The notes beneath the pieces are model-generated. The model worked only from the letters and a program-made list of their open reading frames with translations. It was not told the DNA's origin and ran no database searches. From assembly GCF_003015145.1 (NCBI RefSeq), contig NZ_CP027845.1:1116001-1180000 (forward strand): a stretch of 64,000 nt of DNA. The letters are read 5' to 3'. A program made the position numbers and the translations under genes. This DNA is from Candidatus Phycorickettsia trachydisci. Lineage in GTDB: Bacteria > Pseudomonadota > Alphaproteobacteria > Rickettsiales > Rickettsiaceae. Of the stretch, positions 28,274 through 38,557 are shown in pieces; the stretch's first letter is position 1; every line of letters begins with the position of its first letter.

Positions 28274-28558
28274 TTATATTGATGCGTAAGTTCTTACCAA
28301 TTGAGTCTTACCTACATCTTTTTCTGTAAGTTTTTTTAAAATATTATCATTAAATAGACTTTGGTATCTTGAAAGTTCTGATGATGGTAAATCTATCCTA
28401 AAATAATTATCCAAATAATTTTTGATCTTTGAACTCATTTCTACAAAATTGATAGGCTCAACAGCATTAGACAATGGCCTTTGAAATTCAGAAGCAAGAG
28501 TCAGCTGAGAAAAAATCAAAAATAGTGTTAAGAAAAATAAGCGTTTAAAATTATCCAT
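28274..28558 (-). pseudogene. Secreted protein with signal peptide, C-terminus cut by a miniature element
   Basis: From the Met at 28558 (AAGGA lies 8 bases upstream) the frame reads MDNFKRLFFLTLFLIFSQLT, then LASEFQRPL: a clear Sec signal peptide with probable cleavage near LAS. The remaining ~70 residues have no known domain. The frame stops a few bases from the outer edge of the 27724-28270 element, so the gene was probably truncated by that insertion. Its role is unknown. Confidence 0.5.
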
Positions 28559-28692
28559 ATAGATATCCTTGTTCTTTAACATGGACCACAACCAAATTCT
28601 TTGATCGTGTATAATATAAAAAATCCTCTTTTCTTTCTGAGCAAAAAGATATCATACTCTTTATCTTCAGCTGATAATGATCCAAAACACAA

Positions 28693-29325
28693 TCAATAAT
28701 TATATAACCTTAGTGTATTTGCGAACACTACCTTAAGCCATGATGTATAGAGTGAACTATTTTGACACTCATAATTAATGATTATATGACCATTATTGTT
28801 AAGTTTTTTAATAAAACGATCTACATCGTTATACATAAAATCTTCGTAGCAAACCTTATCAAAAACCAACAACCATCTACTCTTATTTTGCAAATAAGAC
28901 ACAACCATCATCTCTGGATCAAATTTTAGCTGAAGCTGTAGATGAATATTTGAGTTTTCTAGCACTTCCTCTATAAAACCACGTGGCATTATATTCCTAG
29001 TAGGTACTATATTTACCTTATTATCATCCAAATTAGCATAAACAGCCTTAGATTCCTTAATAAAAGACTTCCAAGATTTTATTTTCATAACCTTATACCA
29101 TACCTTGTCAGCAGCGAACCACTCCTCTCGTGTCTTAGGATGAGGTATGATTGTTGTAGGTCTTATAAAGGCTTTTAAAACATTTTTAGCAAGCTCTTCT
29201 TTAGTAACGCCTTGATCCAAAAAAATTACAAAATCTTCAGCAACTGAAGCACCTTGATCGGTAGCTACAGAAGGATTAATTCTAAAAGTATTATCGGATA
29301 AAAATATGCTCAAACTTTTTTTCAC
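28693..29325 (-). CDS. Putative CDI immunity protein (DUF1436/CdiI-like)
   Basis: Residues ~30-115 follow the DUF1436 (CDI immunity) pattern: DFVIFLDQGVTKEELAKNVL, a Trp/Tyr-rich WFAADKVWYKVM, WKSFIKESKAVYANLD and a following VPTRN. The second half (~120-210) is extra and unrecognised. Proteins of this family bind and block the nuclease tip of a cognate CdiA-type toxin. The gene starts 3 bases after an 83-residue frame that looks like such a tip, the usual order of a toxin-immunity module. Recognition is from remembered family patterns, so I rate it moderate. Confidence 0.55.
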   Translation of the reverse strand: MKKSLSIFLSDNTFRINPSVATDQGASVAEDFVIFLDQGVTKEELAKNVLKAFIRPTTIIPHPKTREEWFAADKVWYKVMKIKSWKSFIKESKAVYANLDDNKVNIVPTRNIMPRGFIEEVLENSNIHLQLQLKFDPEMMVVSYLQNKSRWLLVFDKVCYEDFMYNDVDRFIKKLNNNGHIIINYECQNSSLYTSWLKVVFANTLRLYNY

Positions 29326-29328
29326 GCT

Positions 29329-29580
29329 TTAATCCTTATATACGATAATTTTGACGTCAATGCCAACTGATTTTCCATAATTGACCCTCTTATTTAAAGT
29401 CATTTGTTGAGAAAAACTACCTAAATCAGGTACAGCTATTTCTAATACCTTACTTTGAATATGATGAGGTTCTATTTGATATTTTCCTAATTCCCCCTTA
29501 TTAAACTTCACCAGTCTATCAATATCTTTGCGGATTACATACTCTAGCTTTGTAGCATTTTGGTAGGTTTTAGCCCCCAA
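29329..29580 (-). pseudogene. Orphan CDI-type nuclease toxin tip (C-terminal fragment)
   Basis: An 83-residue frame with a TTG as first possible start, open a further 9 codons upstream without ATG, encodes YVIRKDIDRLVKFNKGELGK, then HIQSKVLEIAVPD and GKSVGIDVKIIVYKD. This resembles the restriction-endonuclease-like toxin domain at the end of CdiA/FhaB proteins. There is no delivery domain, so it is either a displaced C-terminal cassette or a relic. It is followed after 3 bases by a DUF1436-like immunity gene. Such orphan pairs often lie downstream of a main polymorphic toxin gene, here the giant at 30490-38547. Confidence 0.5.
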
Positions 29581-29683
29581 ATCTCTACTTTTTATGCCTT
29601 CTGTATTTCAAAGCTTTACTCTATTACTCACAGTCGGCGAAGGCGTCGATGATAGCTTGACCTAAGGCTTCAGGGTCATCTGC

Positions 29684-30493
29684 TTAAACGCAAAGGATGA
29701 TACCTGAAGGTATAAGTGCATTACGAACTGATTCAATGTACTCATCAGGGACGTACCAGCTCCAAAAACCTTCACGTAATTGTTTTAGCTCTCCATGTAC
29801 GGGACTGGAGTTGATCAATGATTCTAAAGTTATGGGAGTGCTTGAGCTCTGTTGGTCAGTATGGCGTATATCGCGGACCAAGTGCTCACGTGACAAAAAG
29901 TTCAGTTTGTATATATCGCGTAAATCCCCTGTTTTATATTTTTCATGTATAAAAGCATGACTCCATATTTTAAACCTTCGTTTTTCTTCCGGATTTAAAT
30001 AACTAATGTGCCCTCCGAACATATATGAGCTAGCATCATCCTTAAGCATCCTATTGTAGTAATATCCATATCTAACTTTTGCAGCATTAAAAAAACCAGC
30101 AGCTAAATCTTCAAAATTACTTTGAATGAAAGGCTCTAATTTTTCATCAATACAAAATACTGCTTTTGAGCTATGAGGATTTTTTGTACGGGAGGAAATA
30201 TATATACTCATAATAACATTATCTACATCTTCAGCACCCTCTTCTTTTAAAGAATAGTCTAAAGCTTCAATACCTTCGAAATTAAACTTTTCTAATTTAT
30301 TAAGACCGGCTTTTAATCCTTTAGGCTTTGATGAATTACCATAATGTAATCCCCTTACTAATACTTGATTAGGTATTACATTATGCTTAGCAAAAATCGA
30401 TAAACAATATTCATGCCATGCTCTCCAATTGATATCAGCATAGTTAAAATTATGAAAAGCTATGCAATTACATACTCTTGTCTGGTTTCTCAT
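29684..30493 (-). CDS. Candidate immunity protein of the giant SecA-like/nuclease toxin
   Basis: I recognise no family for this 269-residue protein. The evidence is position: its ATG overlaps the giant's TGA by 4 bases (ATGA), and it directly follows a gene whose C-terminus is a nuclease domain, the standard place for an immunity gene. It has no signal peptide or membrane segment, as expected for a cytosolic inhibitor. Aromatic-rich stretches occur (GFWSWYVPDEYIESVRNALI near the end). The frame continues in phase for 19 codons past its TAA (ADDPEALGQAIIDAF...), suggesting that the stop is a recent nonsense mutation. Confidence 0.6.
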   Translation of the reverse strand: MRNQTRVCNCIAFHNFNYADINWRAWHEYCLSIFAKHNVIPNQVLVRGLHYGNSSKPKGLKAGLNKLEKFNFEGIEALDYSLKEEGAEDVDNVIMSIYISSRTKNPHSSKAVFCIDEKLEPFIQSNFEDLAAGFFNAAKVRYGYYYNRMLKDDASSYMFGGHISYLNPEEKRRFKIWSHAFIHEKYKTGDLRDIYKLNFLSREHLVRDIRHTDQQSSSTPITLESLINSSPVHGELKQLREGFWSWYVPDEYIESVRNALIPSGIILCV

Positions 30494-33400
30494 TCTTTAC
30501 CTAATATTTTATAGAATTCATAAACTAATTCTTTCACTTCCTTAACTTCTTTTACAAAAGCTTCCCCTCTCATATCTGGAGGTAAGTCTAAAATATTTTT
30601 TGCTCCTTTATCTCTTAAATCTTCTACCCTATCAGAATTACTCTTAATCTCAACGGTGTAGACTTTGCGCTGATACTTTGTTCCATCCCAAACCCTTTCA
30701 ACCACAATAATATCAGGACGTTGTCCCAAACTACCCTCTCTCTCAAGGCCTAACCATTTGCATAGGCTACGATCCAAAATTACAAGCTCCACATTATCTA
30801 ATGCCGCCATTTTCTTTGCAAATATCCATGCAGCTTTGCCATGGCCCCATGTACCAGTTTCCTGCCCCGTACCTATAATCTTCTGTAAATAAAGGTCCTC
30901 AAAGTCAACCACATCCTTCAAGTGCGGCTGAGCCTTTATCAATTGCCTTTTTACATGCTTAAATTTAGCATCGTATTGTTCATAATAAGGCTTAGCTTGA
31001 TCTATTTTGTAGTATCCCCCATCAAACGCTGCTTGAGTTAGATTATGAGCCATTTTATTGAGGTTATCAATAGCAAGCTCTGCATCTTTCCCTGTAAGAT
31101 TAGTAAATAGCGATTCTTCAAGTGCTTTACGGACAGGCAATGCTTGATTATGAGATTTTATCTCGATTATTTTATTTAGCTCAGGCTTGTATACAGGCTC
31201 TGCAGGCGGTGAGATAACTTGTGTATAACGAGTATCTTCTGGTTTGGTTAGGTTCTGTTTTATGTCATAATCAAAGCGAGTGGTTGGGGTAGCTCTATAT
31301 TCACGAACGTTGGTTGGAGTATAACTTGGGAGGTTTTGTCCAAAGTTTTGGTATGGCTTAACCTTAAATTGTTCTGGCTGGTATGTTTTGCTAAAGTTTA
31401 TACTTGCATCTTGAACTTTTATGGGATCTACCTGCTGAGGTAGAGTTATATCGCTACTTTTAATCTTTACGGTATCCGGGATTTTTCGGCTTGACAGTTG
31501 GCCTTGACTTAAGCTTTTATCTCCTTGGCTTACATTAAATGTACTGTCATTAATTTTTTGTAGTGTAACCTCTACTGCTTTGGATCCGGTAGCCTTAGGT
31601 AAGAACGTAGTAGGAGTCTTTGCGCCTTGATTTGATACACTGCTTGGTAGTTGTGATTTATTACCTCCAACGTATGATTTTTGAAGTAGGCTACGTTCAG
31701 ATGAATGTGGAGTTACGTTTATTATCTTTTGATTAGAAGCCTCAAGAGGTACAGGACCAAGAATAGGCACCGGATTAGGCAATAACGTTTGTGCCTCATT
31801 AAATTTTCTACCACTTGTCACTTCAACCGCTTCGCGCACTCTAGGTTTAAAGAGACCTAAAAATAGCCCTGCTTTAACTTTATTGATTTCTGCAAATCCA
31901 CGACTTTGTTTAAACTTCTCCATTATTGCCTTTTCTTCAGAAGAAGAAGTTCTACCTAAAAGAATATACGACCACCTATCACTAATTTCCAAAGCTTTTT
32001 CCCATTCGCTCTTACTCATACCGCAACCTGACTGCCATTCTCTTGCTTCTTCAATTGTATTAGGGACTTTATACGCTAAAGGTTCTTGAGCAAGAGCCGA
32101 GATATTTATAAGTTTGCCTTCTAAATCTCTGATATTTAATTTTTTAGGATCTGGTGTAAATAGATTGTTAGCGTTATATTCAAGGAGTTTTTCACGTGAA
32201 GCAAAACACATTTCCCCAGGACGAACTTTATCTTCTTTATCACATTCTAGATCTTTTTGAGGGGTATTTTCGAAATACTCTATCCATTCATCAGGAGTCC
32301 AAAAATCAGTTGGTACCGATTCTTCAGTATCTTTAGATAAGAGATATTTTAGTTCTTGCTCAACCCAAGGATCTAGGGCTTCTTCTTGGTTAGGAGTAGA
32401 TTCAGCATGGCTGTCAGCAGATTGTTTATCACTAGTTTTCCAGCCATTACGGATTAGTTCTAGTTCTTCTTCTAGGGAGATGCCTTGATGAGCTGAAGTT
32501 TCAGTAATTTCATTTTCCCTAGCGATATTAGGTTTTAATTGATTAATGACTAATTCCATCTTCTCTTCGGTAGACATACCTGGACATTCAGGAATTTCAA
32601 GGGCCTCTACTGCTGCGTGATTACGAGGCTTAAAACCCTTGATTGCTTCGCTAATTATGCGCTCTCTCTCTTCAGGTGTTTGTTTTTCTAATCTTTTAAG
32701 TGCGTGCTTATCAAAGGCTTTATCAATTGCTTGATGTATTATCTGTCCCGCTTCATTAAATACAACGCCAGAGACATTATGGGTAATGCGTGTTGCTTCA
32801 TTTAAACAGTAGCTTTTTGAGATGCCGTTTAGCTCGTCTTGCAGCATCTTAGCTGTGTCACTGTAGTTTTCCTGATACGCATTTGCGATTCTTTTCAGCC
32901 TTGATTTTAAAGCTCCTATTTGATTGTAGTCCATCAAATTTGATGGAATACCCATTCTATCAGTTGGATCAAATGGGATATTGTGAACATTAATTTCATT
33001 ATTATAATCTAGTACGCTCCTTGATCTTAAGGCATCTATGATTTGATTATGCGCACTAGGATAAGTTTGGGCAAGATACCTACTTAAGCATTTCTGACTG
33101 GTATTTTCTGGGCTCAGTCTTTCTACTTCTTTAGATATTCTATTTAAAGCTTTTTGAGTAATATTTTCTATTTTTTTTACTTTATCAGCCATTTCAGCTC
33201 CCGTAATGCCCCATCCTACAACCTTAAGTGTTGTGCCCACTGAATGATTGACATGATTGTTTTTTAACATACCAACAACAGAGGCAAAGATACTTGATAT
33301 TACGGTTTGTTCACATTGGAATGCACTGACCATGGCTCTTTGTAAAGCTTCGTAATTGTGATGGTTGCCATTTGCTTGGTCTGCAGCAAGTAAATCATGA

Positions 33401-36400
33401 AGCTTTTGCTGCATATCTGAATTGGTAAAGAATCTATTAGTCCTTCTTTCTACAGCTTCTCTGATATCATCCTCAAAGCTCTCAGCCATCTTTTTACCAG
33501 CATGATCAGCAATGTAACTAATACCCTTATTGGCAGCATATTTGAGAGTTTCTTTTACTATGACATCAGTTTTATTCAAAAGATTTAAGCTATGTTCTAT
33601 AGAAGGCGTTATTTTAAGCATTTTGCTGAGCTGATCAAAAATCTTGTCTCCAATGATGACCAAAGCCATTTCGGCCGCCATCATAGCTTTTGAAGTAACG
33701 TATTGATCCAATTTAAATTGCTCTCCACCAGCAATTTTACCCGCATATATTAAATCCTTAATGCCACCTTCTGCCACAGTCAAACCAAGACCTATTGATA
33801 CAGAAGCTTTTAAACCAAGGGCGGTAATGCCAGTTCCCGCCGATGATAATGCCATAAAACCTGCATTTAATAGGTAGATGCTAGCACAAATTTGTACCAC
33901 TGCGATCACAGCTACAGCAACGCAAGCAAGCCAATCTACAGGTAATTTAGCCTCTCTTACGTCAAACATTATTGGCATGCCTAGGCTTGCAAGCTCCATC
34001 ACTTCAGATTCAGGCACATCATCTTTAGGATAAAAGTCTCTTAACAACTTCACATCACCAACGGTTATGTAAGCTTTTTTAGAGCAGTTACGAATTTTAT
34101 CCATTACCTTCTTGATATGGTTTGAGCAATGCTCTAAAAGTTCTACCTTAGCCATCAGCTGAGTTGCAAGGTCACATTCACCCATATAATCAGCTAAAAG
34201 TAAAAAGGTTTGTAGATTTGGGATGGCGTAGCTATGTATACCTTCAAGAGTTTTGCCCAAGGCTGTGTAAGCTTGAGGCATGTATTCATTTTTGATATCC
34301 AGGTCTCTTTCCTTTCTACATTTAAGAGATTTTTTCTCGATAATTGAATAGGCATAGTTGTAATACGCTGGGAACGTAAATTTTTCTTCCGTGATGCTTC
34401 CTCCATTAACAAAACCCTTAGCAAGAGTTAGAAGTTTTAATGCAATATCACCTCTGATACTATGTTGCTCAAAGACTTCACGTACTAGATAAGCGGGGTT
34501 AGTGACTATTTGATAATCATTTCTAAATTTTTGATCTTGGGTAGAGATAAAATTTTCAAAATCATCGTTAATGATTTGTTCAATTTTAGCATTAAGTTTA
34601 TCCGCCTTTGCTTTATCAGCTAGATGAATAGCTTCTAGAATATTTGCATCATCAGAATTGAGATCTTCTTCTAATTTTAAAAGTATTCCATATATGTGGT
34701 TTAAGTCAGTAGATTCAGATTTGAAAGGAGTCAATGACTGATAGGTTACTTGGTCAGTGTAATTATTTGTAAACTTACTTAAGTAGCAAGTATGCTCACT
34801 ACCTGAGTCTATAGATACTACCTTGTCATCAGTAAGGATCTTAATATTGCATTCAAAGATTTGAGCAAAAAGCATAAGTATATAATCGTCGTCGTCACTA
34901 GCTTCCCCATCCTTATGCTTTGCTGCAACCTTATATAGTAATTTTTTTAATTTCTGCGTGCTTAGTTTAAACCCTATTTGATGGGCTAAAGCTTTAAATA
35001 AACTATCAAAACTTATTTTATAGTCCGTGGTTTTAAAACCGAATTCATGAATCCTATCCTTAAAAATTAGAGCGGCTTTAGTATCCTCTAGCTTATTTTT
35101 GACTTCTCTTAAAAATGTTCCCCAGTTTTGTTCTAATTGAGCTTGCTTTGCTCTACTTTGCTCAATTTCTTTGCGATATTTACATAATTTTTCGTATAAT
35201 TCATCTTCTAACTTAATTTTGTAAAACTTGTATAATTCATGTTCTAAAATCCTAAAACTCTCCTGTTCATCACGTAGTGCCTTTATCTCATCAATCCATA
35301 TGTCTGCTGCTAATTCTTGATCTATCTCTAAAAAGCTACCCAAAGTATTCAAGTTAATAATCATCGATGCAGTACCAGAATTACCCTGTCTTGAAGTTCT
35401 GCCAAAAGCTTGTTGTTCTACTCTTAAGTTTTTAGGTAAGTACGTTAAAATTACATGCAAACCACCATTTTTTTCAACCTCTTGTGAAGTTTTAATATCT
35501 GTACCTCTGCCTGCAAGATTTGTGGCAATGATAATATCACTTTTTTCTACAGGACGCTCTACTACATGTTCTTCAGATTCTGAACCTTCGTAATATTTTT
35601 GGATTTTACCAGCTTTTGGTAAAGTATCCTTCAAGGCATCATATAGGAATTTTACAAACTTAATATCTTCACAAATTACCAAAACCGCTCTTTCAGCTTC
35701 AACCTGTTCCTTAATATTATTGAATACAGCTTCAATATGTCCGCTTTCAGAAAAGGTAATTAGATTATCTGAATCAAACCTTCCAGTCTTAAATCTGGGC
35801 AGAAAAGCAATATTAACGTCGTATTCTTGCTTAAGTAATTTTTGGCTATCCTCAGCACCGACAGTACCGGTGAGACCATAAATTTTACCCCCTGGATTTT
35901 GCAAATATAACTTGAAAAAACTAATGTTTGAAATAAAACTTGTGATGAGATTTTCTGAAACAAACTTAAGACCATGCTTAATTTGGAGGAACTGGTGTAC
36001 TCCGTTACTCCACAAGTTATTTGCATGAATTGTACCTGTATTTGCATAATCTACGGGAGCAATAACCCTATCCCCTTTTGCGTTAGTTGTAATGACATAA
36101 TCTATATCCTGTACTAGCGTCATTGTGTGCAATGCGCTTTTTACCCAAATATCTAGTTGAACATTGACCAAGTTCATCAAATAAGTAGGTATATTAAAAT
36201 CATCTATTTTAGATAAAATTTCACTTAAAGACTCCCTTAATTGAGAAGAATAAAAGTGATATAGATCATCAATCTCTATAACTCTTTCCTGATAGGGTAA
36301 AGATCCAATATTTGGATCCTCTTTCAATATAATTTCATCATTAACAACTTCAAAAGCTCCTCTAATAATAAAATTTTTATCTTTAACTCGCGTAACATTT

Positions 36401-38547
36401 TTAGATACAAATTGTAAATGCTTCCAAATAGCTGCATATATAGGCCCTAAATACTCAGTACCAGGTATTCCACTAGAGACCATAGCAATCTTACCGCTTT
36501 CATCGATAAACATACTATCCGCCTCATCAACAATTATTACCTCATACAATCTACCTCCCCTAACATTACAATCCTTATCTTTAGACTCATATAACCAATC
36601 ATATTGAAAATTGGAAGTATCTCCGTAAACTATATCCGCCTTATAACATTCCTTAACATTTGCGATGTCATTTTGTTTGTAACAGTTATGCGCAACACTA
36701 AGTCCAAAAATATCGAAAAAACCAATCCTACCATCTTTAGAAATCCTTGCAACAGCGTCACGTTTTGCTAGAGTAGCTGAACTTGTAACAATATCTACCT
36801 TATAGCCCATTAAGCTGCACATTACAGCCAAAGCTGCCGTAATTGTACTTTTACCTTCTCCAGTTTTAATTTCCTGCAACATACCTTTATCAGGCTCATG
36901 GAAGAAAGTCACTAAGGATACAACTTGAGTTGTTCTTAATATTTGACCACTGGATAAAAAGTTTGCGCGTTTAATAACACTGATTAACTCAGGTAAAAAC
37001 TCTGAATCTTGAGCTTGCTCAGGGGTTAATGCCTTAGTCCATGCTTTTATATCACTGACCGCATATCTCTTAATCGCCTTAGGAACTTCAATAGTTTCCC
37101 ATCTACCTTCTTCGCTATACTTATACTCTTCTATGCCACCATTCTCATCATGCTCTGGAGCAATAAATACTTTTCTTACCTCCTTAACTTGAATAATGGA
37201 AGAGGGCTGATCATCAACTTCCTGTACTTTATCATATGTCAGACGTAAAGAATTCAATTTGTCCTGATCAAAGCCCGCATTCTTTTCTCCCAGCTCTTGG
37301 AAAACTGTATCAGCATCTTTTTCATTAGGATCAGGATCAACAGTTTCATAATCTACCTCATAAGCTTGTTCATGAATTGCGGCATTTTCCACAAAATGCT
37401 CCAACTTGTTTTGAACATCTTTAAAGAAAAGATTTATTATCGGATTGTCAGTCTTCACCAAATCCTCTAGCTTATCTTTAATCTCCTCGTAAAATTCAAA
37501 ACCTTTTTTGCTAATGGTTTGATTAATTATGTTGGTAATAGCCTTAACACCTTCCGTAAAAACATTTTGCTCTACCCCTTCAATTCCACTTTTCAACGAA
37601 TCTAAATCTTGCTTAAAGTCACTTTCTTCATAAAAGATATCAAGAGATTCAGCTACTATCCTCTGTTTTACCTCATCATCATCTGTATTGCTTAATAATA
37701 AATCACGTGCAAAAGTCCTTGCCTCTAGATCACATTTATCAGAACGAAAAACCTTTCCTAATTCATCTATCTTATCAGCTTTAAGTTTATAGCCCTTGTC
37801 ACATATATATTTTAGCAGCTTGAGAGGTCTAACAAGACTATTATTTAACTTTCCTGGATCGCTAGTTAATGAAACAGATTTTTCAACTTCTTCAAGTAAC
37901 TCAGGATTGTGATCAACAAATTTATATACGTCTTTTAAGATAAGTTCACTGAGCTGATCTAGATCAGATACTTTGCCAGAAAGATACAAGAATGATATAT
38001 CTTCTCGAGCTTCTTGAAGTTTTTGGGTAATTTTAGGATCAATAACTTGTTCTTGACTAAAACCAAATACATTATCTTTTAAGTGCTGTGATAGCAAATC
38101 AAGTGCAAGATTCTTCTCTTCTAAGTCACATTTATCGGAATAATAAACCTTTTTCAGCTCATCTACTTTATCATCTTTAAGTTTATATCCTTTATCACAT
38201 ATATAATGCAGAAGCCTTAAAGGTTTGACAAAACTATGACTTAACTTTCCTGGATCAATCCTAAAAGAAATATATGCTAAAACTCCTTCAAGTAATTCAG
38301 GATTTTGATCAACAAATTTATAAATATCTCTCAGGATAAATTCACTTAACTTGTCTTGATCAAATGTATTGTTAGAAATATACAAAAATGAGATATCTTC
38401 CTTAACATCTTGTAATTTCTGAATGATCTTAGGATCAACGACTTGTTCTTCGGCAACATTTCCCGATACATTCAGCAAATATTCCCCTTCAGGATCCACT
38501 AATCCTAAAGTACCTTGCGCACCATCCTCTGCTTCATCCAAACCCAT
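30490..38547 (-). CDS. Giant SecA-like ATPase with OTU-like region and C-terminal PD-(D/E)XK nuclease (putative polymorphic toxin)
   Basis: 2685 residues. Residues ~36-310 contain two copies of a ~138-residue helical module (ISFLY..., LSEFILRDIYKFVD). Residues ~500-1090 are a SecA-like motor: Walker A KTGEGKST (~562), VDEADSMFID (~676), GLTGTVGAED (~892), ATNLAGRGTDI (~1012) and FGRTSRQG (~1049). At ~1170-1270 SLFKALAHQIG and VTYQSLTP resemble an OTU protease core with Cys and His replaced. Hydrophobic segments lie at ~1530-1610. The last ~170 residues end in RPDIIVVE...YTVEIKS (~2610-2636), a PD-(D/E)XK nuclease motif. A good ribosome site (AGAGGA) overlaps the stop of the TPR gene. A housekeeping SecA (~900 residues) is excluded by size and added domains. 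Confidence 0.75.
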   Translation of the reverse strand: MGLDEAEDGAQGTLGLVDPEGEYLLNVSGNVAEEQVVDPKIIQKLQDVKEDISFLYISNNTFDQDKLSEFILRDIYKFVDQNPELLEGVLAYISFRIDPGKLSHSFVKPLRLLHYICDKGYKLKDDKVDELKKVYYSDKCDLEEKNLALDLLSQHLKDNVFGFSQEQVIDPKITQKLQEAREDISFLYLSGKVSDLDQLSELILKDVYKFVDHNPELLEEVEKSVSLTSDPGKLNNSLVRPLKLLKYICDKGYKLKADKIDELGKVFRSDKCDLEARTFARDLLLSNTDDDEVKQRIVAESLDIFYEESDFKQDLDSLKSGIEGVEQNVFTEGVKAITNIINQTISKKGFEFYEEIKDKLEDLVKTDNPIINLFFKDVQNKLEHFVENAAIHEQAYEVDYETVDPDPNEKDADTVFQELGEKNAGFDQDKLNSLRLTYDKVQEVDDQPSSIIQVKEVRKVFIAPEHDENGGIEEYKYSEEGRWETIEVPKAIKRYAVSDIKAWTKALTPEQAQDSEFLPELISVIKRANFLSSGQILRTTQVVSLVTFFHEPDKGMLQEIKTGEGKSTITAALAVMCSLMGYKVDIVTSSATLAKRDAVARISKDGRIGFFDIFGLSVAHNCYKQNDIANVKECYKADIVYGDTSNFQYDWLYESKDKDCNVRGGRLYEVIIVDEADSMFIDESGKIAMVSSGIPGTEYLGPIYAAIWKHLQFVSKNVTRVKDKNFIIRGAFEVVNDEIILKEDPNIGSLPYQERVIEIDDLYHFYSSQLRESLSEILSKIDDFNIPTYLMNLVNVQLDIWVKSALHTMTLVQDIDYVITTNAKGDRVIAPVDYANTGTIHANNLWSNGVHQFLQIKHGLKFVSENLITSFISNISFFKLYLQNPGGKIYGLTGTVGAEDSQKLLKQEYDVNIAFLPRFKTGRFDSDNLITFSESGHIEAVFNNIKEQVEAERAVLVICEDIKFVKFLYDALKDTLPKAGKIQKYYEGSESEEHVVERPVEKSDIIIATNLAGRGTDIKTSQEVEKNGGLHVILTYLPKNLRVEQQAFGRTSRQGNSGTASMIINLNTLGSFLEIDQELAADIWIDEIKALRDEQESFRILEHELYKFYKIKLEDELYEKLCKYRKEIEQSRAKQAQLEQNWGTFLREVKNKLEDTKAALIFKDRIHEFGFKTTDYKISFDSLFKALAHQIGFKLSTQKLKKLLYKVAAKHKDGEASDDDDYILMLFAQIFECNIKILTDDKVVSIDSGSEHTCYLSKFTNNYTDQVTYQSLTPFKSESTDLNHIYGILLKLEEDLNSDDANILEAIHLADKAKADKLNAKIEQIINDDFENFISTQDQKFRNDYQIVTNPAYLVREVFEQHSIRGDIALKLLTLAKGFVNGGSITEEKFTFPAYYNYAYSIIEKKSLKCRKERDLDIKNEYMPQAYTALGKTLEGIHSYAIPNLQTFLLLADYMGECDLATQLMAKVELLEHCSNHIKKVMDKIRNCSKKAYITVGDVKLLRDFYPKDDVPESEVMELASLGMPIMFDVREAKLPVDWLACVAVAVIAVVQICASIYLLNAGFMALSSAGTGITALGLKASVSIGLGLTVAEGGIKDLIYAGKIAGGEQFKLDQYVTSKAMMAAEMALVIIGDKIFDQLSKMLKITPSIEHSLNLLNKTDVIVKETLKYAANKGISYIADHAGKKMAESFEDDIREAVERRTNRFFTNSDMQQKLHDLLAADQANGNHHNYEALQRAMVSAFQCEQTVISSIFASVVGMLKNNHVNHSVGTTLKVVGWGITGAEMADKVKKIENITQKALNRISKEVERLSPENTSQKCLSRYLAQTYPSAHNQIIDALRSRSVLDYNNEINVHNIPFDPTDRMGIPSNLMDYNQIGALKSRLKRIANAYQENYSDTAKMLQDELNGISKSYCLNEATRITHNVSGVVFNEAGQIIHQAIDKAFDKHALKRLEKQTPEERERIISEAIKGFKPRNHAAVEALEIPECPGMSTEEKMELVINQLKPNIARENEITETSAHQGISLEEELELIRNGWKTSDKQSADSHAESTPNQEEALDPWVEQELKYLLSKDTEESVPTDFWTPDEWIEYFENTPQKDLECDKEDKVRPGEMCFASREKLLEYNANNLFTPDPKKLNIRDLEGKLINISALAQEPLAYKVPNTIEEAREWQSGCGMSKSEWEKALEISDRWSYILLGRTSSSEEKAIMEKFKQSRGFAEINKVKAGLFLGLFKPRVREAVEVTSGRKFNEAQTLLPNPVPILGPVPLEASNQKIINVTPHSSERSLLQKSYVGGNKSQLPSSVSNQGAKTPTTFLPKATGSKAVEVTLQKINDSTFNVSQGDKSLSQGQLSSRKIPDTVKIKSSDITLPQQVDPIKVQDASINFSKTYQPEQFKVKPYQNFGQNLPSYTPTNVREYRATPTTRFDYDIKQNLTKPEDTRYTQVISPPAEPVYKPELNKIIEIKSHNQALPVRKALEESLFTNLTGKDAELAIDNLNKMAHNLTQAAFDGGYYKIDQAKPYYEQYDAKFKHVKRQLIKAQPHLKDVVDFEDLYLQKIIGTGQETGTWGHGKAAWIFAKKMAALDNVELVILDRSLCKWLGLEREGSLGQRPDIIVVERVWDGTKYQRKVYTVEIKSNSDRVEDLRDKGAKNILDLPPDMRGEAFVKEVKEVKELVYEFYKILGKE

Positions 38548-38557
38548 ATAAATCCTC

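Noticed and set aside
35390-36890. Housekeeping secA gene
   Set aside because: The motor motifs are SecA-like but lie inside a 2685-residue protein with a nuclease end and divergent surrounding sequence; it is a paralogue, not the essential translocase.
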